A stretch of 64,000 nucleotides of DNA, from NCBI GenBank assembly GCA_963697355.1, contig CAVONV010000011.1, positions 248,001 through 312,000 on the forward strand, written 5' to 3'. Shown here piece after piece: positions 40,366-48,242 of the stretch (positions are counted from its first letter, which is position 1; each line of letters starts with the position of its first letter). The DNA comes from CAVONV01 sp963697355. Its GTDB lineage: Bacteria > Acidobacteriota > Vicinamibacteria > Marinacidobacterales > DATDRI01. The notes beneath the pieces are model-generated. The model was not told where the DNA came from. It saw only the letters and a list, made by a program, of their open reading frames with translations, and did no database searches. The position numbers and the translations under genes are program-made.

Positions 40366-40423
40366 GGTAGGCAGTAGAACAGAGGGCAGAGGGCAGAGGC
40401 AGAGGCCAGTGGGCGGTAGGCAG
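40366..40423 (+). repeat. Heptamer-like tandem repeat (AGGGCAG family)
   Basis: A purine-rich run directly after the ADOP stop, built from degenerate 7-base units (AGGCAGT, AGAACAG, AGGGCAG, AGGGCAG, AGGCAG, AGGCCAGT, GGGCGGT, AGGCAG). No coding potential. Confidence 0.65.
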
Positions 40424-40530
40424 CGTCGTCGTCAACTTGATGGGTGCGAGGCCGCAGCTTCGGTGGTAATCTGTCCAGAATCAACTCAATGGGCAAGATT
40501 AACGCTCGAGGTTCCTGAAAGGAGTTGGCC

Positions 40531-40848
40531 ATGCGGACATGGATACGTCTCGTCGTTCCTTGCCTAATCGTTGTTGCGAGTTGCAGCAGCGGTTCGGACG
40601 AAGGCGGCCTCGGTGAACAGGTGAGCGATGTGGTGACCGACACGGAACTGATGAGGGAAGCGAACGCAGCAGCCAATCAAATCATCCGAAACCAGACGGA
40701 CTGCGAAGTGGTGAAATCGAGCATCGAGGAAGTGAGACAAAAGCTCGATGAGGTGGAAAGTAAGCTCCAGACATCTGCCGGGCGCACCGCCGTTCAACCG
40801 CTCCGTAAGCAGGTGAATACGATCGCCGAAGCCTGTGGCGTTTTGTGA
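40531..40848 (+). CDS. Small lipoprotein of unknown function
   Basis: ATG at 40531 with AGGAG 7 bases upstream. Signal peptide and lipobox MRTWIRLVVPCLIVVASC give an acylated Cys18. The remaining 85 residues are mostly helical and charged, with a heptad-like stretch (EEVRQKLDEVESKLQTSAGR) and two further Cys (DCEVV, EACGVL) that could form a disulphide. I do not recognise the family. Confidence 0.65.
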   Translation: MRTWIRLVVPCLIVVASCSSGSDEGGLGEQVSDVVTDTELMREANAAANQIIRNQTDCEVVKSSIEEVRQKLDEVESKLQTSAGRTAVQPLRKQVNTIAEACGVL

Positions 40849-40919
40849 AAAAACAGGCCATGAGGTGGGAGGATTTACGCGACTTTTCTCGTCTCCATCC
40901 TTTATGAGAGGAGGCAAGA

Positions 40920-41225
40920 ATGAAAAGTTCTTTCATCTGCACCACATGTAAGGTAAATTACGACAGCAAAACACCTTACATCGAAACGAGAGCTCGCGTT
41001 ATCCGCTCGCATAGAAACGGCCTGCCCGAAGGGAAGGTGGTGATTTACAGGACGCCCATCCTACCTCCTGGCGCCACCGACGAGGAGGTCCGGGCCGCTA
41101 CGACCACGGAAGTCATTGATAGCGAGCAGCCTAGCAGCGTCCGGGAACGTGGAGAACCCTATGGTCCGCCCTGGAGCTTCGACCGATGGCTCGATAATCT
41201 CGAGCCCTGGCCGACGTTCGGTTGA
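40920..41225 (+). CDS. Small hypothetical protein with N-terminal CxxC
   Basis: 101 residues; ATG at 40920 behind GAGGAGG. It starts MKSSFICTTCKVNYDSKTPY: one CxxC (CTTC) but no second pair, so a full zinc ribbon is not evident. The tail is acidic and proline-rich and rich in Trp (PPWSFDRWLDNLEPWPTFG). No signal peptide. The strong ribosome site and intact frame argue for a real gene; I cannot name a family. Confidence 0.55.
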   Translation: MKSSFICTTCKVNYDSKTPYIETRARVIRSHRNGLPEGKVVIYRTPILPPGATDEEVRAATTTEVIDSEQPSSVRERGEPYGPPWSFDRWLDNLEPWPTFG

Positions 41226-41234
41226 ACCGATCTC

Positions 41235-41951
41235 TCAAGCGAGAGGGCTTTGCCAGATGGCGTAGCCGACGAAAAAGGGCCCCATAGTCTGTATGTACTG
41301 TGATGTCTGTCGCGTCTTTCGCATGCTTTGAACGCAGTGCGACAAGGGGTAGAGCTCACGCCCAATCAGCCCGATGACGAACTCGTTGTCCAGGGCATCG
41401 AGCCCATGGCACGCGAGTCGAATGTCATGAGCGAGATCGGCCTCTCCGTAGAGACGCCCAATCCCCCCATGTTCTCTCAAGATGCTCTTTTGCTCGTTGT
41501 CTGGCAGCGCGGCAAAAGCCCCGGTTCTCCGCAGCGGATACCAGATCGCCCAAGGCCGGTTCGGGTCACGAGCATTTCGGCGAGGTTTGTGTAGGAGCCA
41601 ATCCTCCAGGTCGGGCTCATAACCGCTCGAATAGGACCGGCCCAACATGGTGAATTCCGGTTTGAAGTCGAGCATTGCGAAGGGATCGCTTCGGAGAACA
41701 TCGCGTAGGATGGTCACAAAGAACGCGGGGTCTTCCGACATCGTCAGAAGCCCCACGCCCTGCGGATCATTGACATCTTTGTAGACCACGGCCTCGAGTC
41801 CAGCCCCCTCGAGCTTCTCGATGAGCTTGCTCTCATCCGTACACCCCCCAAGCACCTGGAGCTGCATGAACACGCGCTTATCACTCGTGATATCGGAGCC
41901 GTCACGGCTCTTGCCGTGCTCGAGGATGTCGATTTTAGGTTTTTCGGACAT
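41235..41951 (-). CDS. Chlorite-dismutase/HemQ-family protein (probable coproheme decarboxylase-like)
   Basis: The start is taken at ATG 41951 (MSEKPKIDILEHG); the longer frame from TTG 41978 lies in the octamer repeat. About 238 residues, with ferredoxin-like repeats of the Cld superfamily. Conserved parts include EFTMLGRSYSSGYEPDLEDW, IWYPLRRTGAFAALPDNEQK (a YP motif where HemQ has its catalytic Tyr), ILREHGGIGRLYG and TMGPFFVGYAIW. HemQ converts coproheme to haem b in the coproporphyrin route, while true chlorite dismutases detoxify chlorite. Neighbours do not decide between them; the YP motif and the REHG..GR segment favour the HemQ-like clade. Confidence 0.8.
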   Translation of the reverse strand: MSEKPKIDILEHGKSRDGSDITSDKRVFMQLQVLGGCTDESKLIEKLEGAGLEAVVYKDVNDPQGVGLLTMSEDPAFFVTILRDVLRSDPFAMLDFKPEFTMLGRSYSSGYEPDLEDWLLHKPRRNARDPNRPWAIWYPLRRTGAFAALPDNEQKSILREHGGIGRLYGEADLAHDIRLACHGLDALDNEFVIGLIGRELYPLSHCVQSMRKTRQTSQYIQTMGPFFVGYAIWQSPLA

Positions 41952-41970
41952 TGGCGCTGTCTCACGAAAA

Positions 41971-42002
41971 GAACTCAAGAATTCGAGAACTCAAGAATTC
42001 AA
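41971..42002 (+). repeat. Octamer tandem repeat (GAACTCAA/GAATTCGA), 4 units
   Basis: Units GAACTCAA, GAATTCGA, GAACTCAA, GAATTCAA in exact register, followed by a partial fifth. It lies between the HemQ-like start and the M20 hydrolase stop, both leftward. Confidence 0.8.
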
Positions 42003-42068
42003 GAATGCTCAATTAGTCCCCCTCACCTGTCCTCTCCCCGATGGGGAGAGGAATCATCTCATTCTACT

Positions 42069-43667
42069 CTAGTTCTTTGCTTCTTCCTTTTTCAAGGTTG
42101 GATAGGTGACTCCTAATTGCTCTAGATAGGTCTTGTACTTCGCGGGGTCATAATAGTACTTCTTCATTTCCTCGCGGAATTTGCCCATGTGCTCTACGTT
42201 CAAATCGATAGCCGGTTGATCCGTCTCGGAAATGAGAGGCTTGTATTTCGTATCCTTGGTTTGGACGTTGTTGAAGTAGTCCCACGCGTTGTCGACGAGC
42301 TCCGAGTCGAGCAAGAAATCTAGGGCGGTGGTCGCCACGACCTTGGCACCCGCCGTACACCCCTTGTGGGCTATCGGTGTTGCCATGGCAATGCCAGAAG
42401 ACCAATGGTGACCCTGCATGCCGGGAATATTGGCAGGATAACGAAACGTCACCGTCGGTACGTTCCAGGAGACATCGCCGATGTCATCTGACCCTCCACC
42501 CAGTCGAGGCCCTTCAGATGGTGCACCAAGCTCCCCTACCTCGGTTCTGAGCCCGATCACTTCCCGGCCCATCATCTCTTGCGCCGCTTTGGCCAGGGCT
42601 TGATCTTCCTCGCTCCATGAAGGCATTCCAACCGTCTTGATGTTCTCGTACATCGTCTCTGCGACGACCTTGTTGAAATGTCGGGGGTAGGCCGTCCCCA
42701 AGATACGCCATTCGACCTCTGTATCGGTCATCAAAGCCGCACCTTTAGCTGCATTGTTACCGATGTCGAAGAGTCGCTTGATGTGCTCGTAGTCGAGCTC
42801 CCGAAAGTAGTACCAAACCTTCGCCTGTGGAGGAACGACGTTCGGCTGGTCGCCACCCTCCGTGATCACGTAGTGCGTCCTTTGCGGCAAGCGCAGATGC
42901 TCGCGACGGTAGTTCATGGCAGCATTCATCAGCTCGACCGCGTCCAGCGCACTTCTCCCCTCCCAGGGGGCTCCACCGGCGTGCGCAGCATCGCCCCTGA
43001 ACGTGTATTCCACGGAAACGAGTCCGCTACCTCCCCCTTCTCCCCAGCTCACGGCCATGCCGTTGCTGACGTGAGTGAACAAGACGATGTCTACATCTTG
43101 GAATACGCCGGCACGAACGTAATAGGCCTTCGTTCCCAAAAGCTCCTCGGCGACACCCGGCCAGACTTGAAGCGTACCAGGGAGTTTTTCCCGCTCCATA
43201 ATCTGCTTGAGAACGAGGGCAGCTGTGATACTTATAGCGAGGCCGGAATTGTGGCCTTCCCCGTGCCCCGGAGCACCCTCGATCAATGGCTCGTGCCACG
43301 CCACGCCCGGCTTCTGCGACGCCTTGGGTATGCAGTCGAAGTCGCTTCCGAAGGAGATCACCGGCTTGCCTGAGCCCCAGGTCGCTACAAAGGCGGTCGG
43401 TATGCCTGCAACGCCCTTTTCCACTTCGAAACCATTTTTCTCGAGGAGATCGGTCAAATATCGCGAGGTCTCGAACTCTTGAAAGCCAAGCTCACCAAAG
43501 CTGAACATCATATCGACCATCTGCTGGGTGAGTTGGGCTTGCTTTTCTACCTCGGCGATAGCCTCCTTCTTGAGCCCTTCGGTTCGGGCGTCCGCACCCG
43601 AAAAGACCGGCATCGTCGAGAGCATCATCACCATCAGCACCAATGAAACCAACGCTCGAATCCGCAT
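42069..43667 (-). CDS. Secreted M20-family amidohydrolase (AbgB-like)
   Basis: 532 residues; ATG at 43667 after AAGGAGGAAG. Signal peptide MRIRALVSLVLMVMMLSTMP, cleaved near VFSGADA. It has the M20D layout: GFQEFETSRYLTDLLEKNGF, the metal region FGSDFDCIPKASQKPG and APGHGEGHNSGLAI, catalytic VAEELLGTKAYYVRAG, and a dimerisation domain with FRGDAAHAGGAPWEGRSALD. AbgB cleaves p-aminobenzoyl-glutamate in Escherichia coli; relatives hydrolyse other N-acyl amino acids or dipeptides. Export to the periplasm and the late segment IPGMQGHHWSSGIAMATPIA match Acidobacteriota-type homologues. The frame is intact. Confidence 0.88.
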   Translation of the reverse strand: MRIRALVSLVLMVMMLSTMPVFSGADARTEGLKKEAIAEVEKQAQLTQQMVDMMFSFGELGFQEFETSRYLTDLLEKNGFEVEKGVAGIPTAFVATWGSGKPVISFGSDFDCIPKASQKPGVAWHEPLIEGAPGHGEGHNSGLAISITAALVLKQIMEREKLPGTLQVWPGVAEELLGTKAYYVRAGVFQDVDIVLFTHVSNGMAVSWGEGGGSGLVSVEYTFRGDAAHAGGAPWEGRSALDAVELMNAAMNYRREHLRLPQRTHYVITEGGDQPNVVPPQAKVWYYFRELDYEHIKRLFDIGNNAAKGAALMTDTEVEWRILGTAYPRHFNKVVAETMYENIKTVGMPSWSEEDQALAKAAQEMMGREVIGLRTEVGELGAPSEGPRLGGGSDDIGDVSWNVPTVTFRYPANIPGMQGHHWSSGIAMATPIAHKGCTAGAKVVATTALDFLLDSELVDNAWDYFNNVQTKDTKYKPLISETDQPAIDLNVEHMGKFREEMKKYYYDPAKYKTYLEQLGVTYPTLKKEEAKN

Positions 43668-43930
43668 GCTGCTTCCTCCTTCTTTGCTGACCAGCTGCCG
43701 AACGATTGTAGTCGAATCGCTCGATCCCGTTCAAAGCAAGACTCTGCAAGGAACGGCTTCTTCCCAACTCGTTGGATCTTGGGCCTTGGAATGGAATAGA
43801 CTCCACTGCAATCGTGATCGTTGTTTTTGTTCTTAATGATGCTTTCGACCGCTGGGTCAGATCCACGCCGGTACTCAGATCAGCTTAGGTGTCAACGTCC
43901 CTATCTTTCGGCCTCATAAGGAGATGACTG

Positions 43931-45681
43931 ATGAGAAAACTCATCGCGATTCCGGTCCTGTTCTTAGTCGCTTCGGCAGCGCTTTCGTGCTCATCGAAAA
44001 CTCCAGGGGACGTCGTCCTAAGAAACGGTGAAGTCTACACCATGGAAGAAGCGCAGCCCTGGGCATCGGCGGTGGTCATCAACGGTAACACCATTTCTGC
44101 CGTTCTCGAGGACGATACCGAAGCCGACGCCTACATCGGGCCCGACACTCGTGTCGTCGACTTGGATGGGAAGTTCGTCCTTCCCGGTTTCATCGACGGG
44201 CACACCCACTTCAATCGCGCCGGAGAGCTCATCATCGACGTCAATTTGATGAGCGTATCCGACGACGATGGCTTGCAAAGGAAATGGAAAGGGTGACGCG
44301 TATCATCGAGGACGGTGAGTGGATTACGGGAGGACTCTGGGGCGCCTACGAACAATGGTCGCTGGGAGCCGCCGCGGCGGAGGGACGAACGCAAGGCAGA
44401 TGGGAACCGAGCCGGTCGGTCATCGACGACATCACCGCAGACAATCCTTGCCTCCTTTCCAGCTTCGACTATGAGCTTTTCCTTGCCAATACACCGGCTC
44501 TCCAAGCAGCCGGGCTCGACAACGCCAGCCTTCCCGGCATGAAGATGGACGCCGATGGGAAACTTACCGGTCTCATCGCGAAGGACTCCCCTGCCCTCGA
44601 AAAAATCGGCGAGAAAGTCAAACCGAAATCCCACGAACGACTGATGAACGAAAACCGAGCCGCCCTCAAGAGACTGGCGGAGTCCGGCGTCGTCGAGGTC
44701 CAGGACATCACAGGCGACGACCAGATGGAACGCTACGTCGAGCTTCAGAAAAACGGCGAGCTCACGGCTCGGATCTGGATGAGGCCCGATCTCTCCCGAG
44801 CCTCGGAGTTCAAAGAAAAAGGCATCAAGATGGGAACTCACCCGTACGGGTGGCTCGACAACTATCTCCGCTGGGGCGCCTTCAAGGGATACATCGACGG
44901 CATCATGGGAACCCACGGGGCTCTTTTCTTCGAGCCTTACAACGACCAACCGGACAACTACGGGCACTATCGACGGCACACGAGCGACGAGGAACCGTAC
45001 AACGAGCGCAACATGGAAAAGATGTACGGCTACCTCGCGGACGGCAACGAGATCGGCTACGTCGCCAATGTGCACGCCATAGGAACCAAAGGTGTGGCGC
45101 TCATGCTCGATACCTACGAGCGTCTCAAAAACGAGCTCGGAACCGATCTCTCCGGCTATCGGGTCATCCACGCCCAGGTCATCCGCGCGAGGACTTCCCC
45201 CGCTTCAAAGAGCTCAACGTCATTGCCGAGATCAATCCGTATCACGTGTCGGACGACATGCGCTGGATGGAAGAACGGATCGGTCACGAGCGATGCAAAG
45301 GTGCTTACGCGTTTCAGTCGTTGTTGGACAACGGTGCCACCTTCGTGTTCGGTTCCGATTGGCCCGGCACGAGCGCAGCCGAGTATCACGTTCATCCAAA
45401 GTACCTCATCCACGCCGCCGTCAACCGAACGACCATCAAGCACGAGCCGGAGGGCGGTTGGTTTCCGGAGCAAAGGATCTCCATGGAAGAAGCTCTCAAG
45501 GCCTACACCATCAATGCGCCCGGGCCAGTTTCGAGGGTGACGTCAAGGGCTCGCTCAAAGCCGGAAAGCTCGCGGAATTGCCGTTGTTGATCGCAATCTC
45601 CTCGAGATCGATACCAAGGACATCTTCAACTTCGACGTGCACATGACCATCGTGGACGGCAAGATCGTTTTCGAAAAATAA
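43931..45681 (+). CDS. Amidohydrolase family 3 (YtcJ-like) lipoprotein, about four frameshifts
   Basis: ATG at 43931 after AAGGAGATG. Signal peptide and lipobox MRKLIAIPVLFLVASAALSC. The amidohydrolase-3 fold shows LPGFIDGHTHFNRAG (HxH metal ligands), KGYIDGIMGTHGALFFEPY, YVANVHAIGTKGVALMLDTY, FGSDWPGTSA (terminal Asp) and an EEALKAYTINAPG tail. The reading frame drops back by one base four times (about 44270, 45185, 45530 and 45590). Restoring the four bases gives exactly 585 codons, ending at the TAA 45679-45681 (TIVDGKIVFEK). It should be an envelope-anchored metal hydrolase acting on amide or related bonds; substrate unknown. The FAH-family gene follows after 15 bases. Confidence 0.8.
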
Positions 45682-45696
45682 CTGGAGGTTCATGAC

Positions 45697-46524
45697 ATGA
45701 CGCGAGCACCTATCATTATCCTCACATGGCTACTCACGAGCGCCGGCATGGAAGCCCAGGACGGAATCACGAAGTACGTCCGCTTCTCCCACGCGGGACA
45801 AACGGCCTACGGAGTTCTGGAAGGCGAAACGATCACGGTACTCGACGGTGACTTGTTCTCTTCGCCCCGCACCTCGAACAAAACGCTGCAGCTGTCGGAT
45901 GTCCGCTTACTTCCTCCTACGGACCCTTCCAAGGTCATTGCGGTCGGCTTGAACTACAAGAGCCACCTCGGCGAACGGCCCACACCCGAGTACCCTGGGC
46001 TTTTTGCAAAGTTTCCCAGCTCACTCATCGGCCATGGCGAAAACATCGTTACCCCCGCCGACTCCGACAACCTCCACTACGAGGGAGAGCTCGTCGTCGT
46101 GATGGGGAAAAAAGCCAAGAATGTCTCGGTGGCCGACGCACCGAGATACATATTTGGAGTGACCGCGGGAAACGACGTGAGTGAGCGGACGTGGCAGCGG
46201 GCAGATCTCCAATGGTTCCGAGCCAAGGCATCGGATACCTTCGGTCCGGTCGGACCCGTCATTGCCCAAGGACTTGGATACAACGATTTGATGATCCAAA
46301 CGCGACTGAACGGCGAAGTCGTTCAGAAAGAAAGCTCCAAAGATCTCCTGTACAACATTGACGAGATCGTGAGCTACGTCAGCCGGTACGTGACCCTACT
46401 ACCAGGAGACCTCATCTTCACGGGCACGCCGGGAAGCACCAAAGCGATGAAGCCCGGGGACGTCGTGGAAGTCGAAATCGAGGGCATCGGTATATTGCGT
46501 AACAAAGTAACTGCAGCCAAATGA
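45697..46524 (+). CDS. Exported fumarylacetoacetate-hydrolase-family protein
   Basis: ATG at 45697 with TGGAGG upstream. Residues 1-21 are a signal peptide (MTRAPIIILTWLLTSAGMEAQ). The FAH fold is clear: KVIAVGLNYKSHLGERPTPE, LHYEGELVVVMGKKAKNV (acidic metal ligands), GNDVSERTWQ, GDLIFTGTPGSTKAMKPGD and EVEIEGIGILRNKV. Family members hydrolyse or decarboxylate beta-diketo acids using Mg2+ and are usually cytosolic. An export signal is unusual and fits the neighbouring secreted amidohydrolase 15 bases upstream, suggesting a periplasmic degradation pair (inference). Confidence 0.88.
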   Translation: MTRAPIIILTWLLTSAGMEAQDGITKYVRFSHAGQTAYGVLEGETITVLDGDLFSSPRTSNKTLQLSDVRLLPPTDPSKVIAVGLNYKSHLGERPTPEYPGLFAKFPSSLIGHGENIVTPADSDNLHYEGELVVVMGKKAKNVSVADAPRYIFGVTAGNDVSERTWQRADLQWFRAKASDTFGPVGPVIAQGLGYNDLMIQTRLNGEVVQKESSKDLLYNIDEIVSYVSRYVTLLPGDLIFTGTPGSTKAMKPGDVVEVEIEGIGILRNKVTAAK

Positions 46525-46570
46525 CATCAGAAGGGCCTCGCTTCACCGACAAGTTTCACGATGGCTGCCG

Positions 46571-46613
46571 GCCCGCCTTCGCTGCAATAGCGTGCATGCC
46601 AGCTACGGCGGGT
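46571..46613. repeat. Palindromic intergenic element
   Basis: GCCCGCC (46571-46577) pairs with GGCGGGT (46607-46613); a 29-base interior holds a partly complementary CTTCGCTG/CAGCTACG arm and a CATGC core. It lies between the FAH and APC genes and resembles REP-type extragenic palindromes. No T-run follows, so it is not a typical terminator. Confidence 0.5.
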
Positions 46614-46690
46614 CCGCCGTCTCATCCGTCGTAGTTTTGACGAAGCCGGAAGCCTTGTGCGCTGGCGGACTGATTGATTGACTGTTCTAC

Positions 46691-48070
46691 ATGATGGCCA
46701 CGGAAAACGACCGCTCTCTCGTCAGGAGCCTGGGGCCCTGGGATGCGGCTCTTATCACCATCGGCTCCACCCTCGGGAGCGGCATCTTCATCACGACCAG
46801 TGACATTGCCCGCGGGCTCCCTCACGCCGGCTTGATCCTGCTCGTATGGATCGTTGGTGGGCTTCTCACGCTGGCCGGTGCTTTGACCTACGCCGAACTG
46901 GGTGGCATGTTTCCCAAGGCGGGCGGGCAGTATCACTTTTTGAAAGAGGCTTATGGTCGCTTCTGGGGATTCTTGTTCGGCTGGGCCGCGTTCTTCGTCA
47001 TCATGACGGGAGGGATCGCCACACTTGCCGTCGGCTTCGGTGAGTATCTCGGCTCTTATCTCCCTTTCTTTTCCACCAGCCATGCACTTTTCTCGATACC
47101 TCTGGGGCCATGGAATTGGACGATCAACGGTGGTCAGCTTGCCGGTGCACTCACCATCTTCTTCTTGACCGTCATCAATTATGTCGGTTTGCGCGAAGGT
47201 GTGGGACTTCAGAACGTCGTGACCGTCGCCAAGGTGGGGTCGGTGCTCGGCCTGGCAGCCCTTGGGCTACTGGCCGAGGCGCGAATCGACGCGGCCCAAG
47301 CGATAGCCGCGCCCCTGCCTCAAAGAGGCCTTCTCGCAGCATTCGGAATTGGCATGATCGCAGCCCTTTGGAGCTACGACGGCTGGTATGCCGCCACCAA
47401 TATGGGTGGAGAGATGCGGAAGCCGTCTCGCGATTTGCCGTTGGGTCTCATTGGAGGCACGGTGGCGATCACGGCTCTCTATGCCTTGGTCAACTGGGTC
47501 TACATTCGAGCTTTGAGTGTCGACGAGATGGCGGCCACGAGTCGAATTGGTGAGGCGGCGACTATCGCTCTCTTCGGTCCGATGGGGGGTCGATTCATCA
47601 CCGCGGCGATCCTCGTGTCGATTTTTGGTTGCATTTCCGCGACCATCCTCTATGCGGCCCGAATCTATCTTCCCATGGCACAAGACAGGTGCTTCTTTCC
47701 TTCGCTGGCCCGTATCCACCCACGTTTCCGAACTCCTTCCTCCTGCCTGATCGCGCAAGGAGTCTGGGGCGTTGTCCTGACTTGCTCGGGAAGCTACGAA
47801 CAGCTCTACACCTATGTGGTGTTCTCCGTGGTGCTGTTCCATACCGCTACGGGGATAGCGGTCTTCGTGCTCCGCCGGCAACGCCCCGATGCTCATCGAC
47901 CGTACCGCACCTGGGGCTATCCATGGGTGCCCGTGCTCTTCATCCTTTCGTCCCTGATCCTGGTCATCAATACCTTGATGGAAAAGCCCGTGGAATCGGT
48001 CATGGGTCTCGCCATACTGGCCTTGGGCGTCCCCGCATATTTCTATTGGCAACGCCGAGCTAGCGAATGA
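46691..48070 (+). CDS. APC-family amino acid permease
   Basis: 459 residues with about 12 hydrophobic helices. TM1 carries the APC signature IGSTLGSGIFITTSDIA (unwound helix glycines). Further hallmarks are ALTYAELGGMFPKAGGQYHF, LKEAYGRFWGFLFGWAAFFV, WSYDGWYAATNMGGEMRKPS and YRTWGYPWVPVLFILSSLIL. This resembles LAT/YfnA-like amino acid antiporters or proton symporters in the inner membrane; the substrate is not predictable. MMATEN offers two possible starts three bases apart. The frame is intact. No operon partner is close on the same strand. Confidence 0.92.
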   Translation: MMATENDRSLVRSLGPWDAALITIGSTLGSGIFITTSDIARGLPHAGLILLVWIVGGLLTLAGALTYAELGGMFPKAGGQYHFLKEAYGRFWGFLFGWAAFFVIMTGGIATLAVGFGEYLGSYLPFFSTSHALFSIPLGPWNWTINGGQLAGALTIFFLTVINYVGLREGVGLQNVVTVAKVGSVLGLAALGLLAEARIDAAQAIAAPLPQRGLLAAFGIGMIAALWSYDGWYAATNMGGEMRKPSRDLPLGLIGGTVAITALYALVNWVYIRALSVDEMAATSRIGEAATIALFGPMGGRFITAAILVSIFGCISATILYAARIYLPMAQDRCFFPSLARIHPRFRTPSSCLIAQGVWGVVLTCSGSYEQLYTYVVFSVVLFHTATGIAVFVLRRQRPDAHRPYRTWGYPWVPVLFILSSLILVINTLMEKPVESVMGLAILALGVPAYFYWQRRASE

Positions 48071-48242
48071 ACAGATTGATCGCCTTGCATGTGTCCTGGC
48101 AACTGCAGTTCGCGGACAGTACGCATTTGACGGACGGATACCATCCACTGTCCTTCCCGTAACACCGTTCAAACGAGACGCGCCTCCAATCTCGATTCGC
48201 TCTCAATCATGCGATAACATAGGCGCACTGGGGGCCCGGACT

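Noticed and set aside
44131..45171. A 346-codon reverse-strand frame
   Set aside because: Antisense to the amidohydrolase-3 gene, whose motifs are clear.
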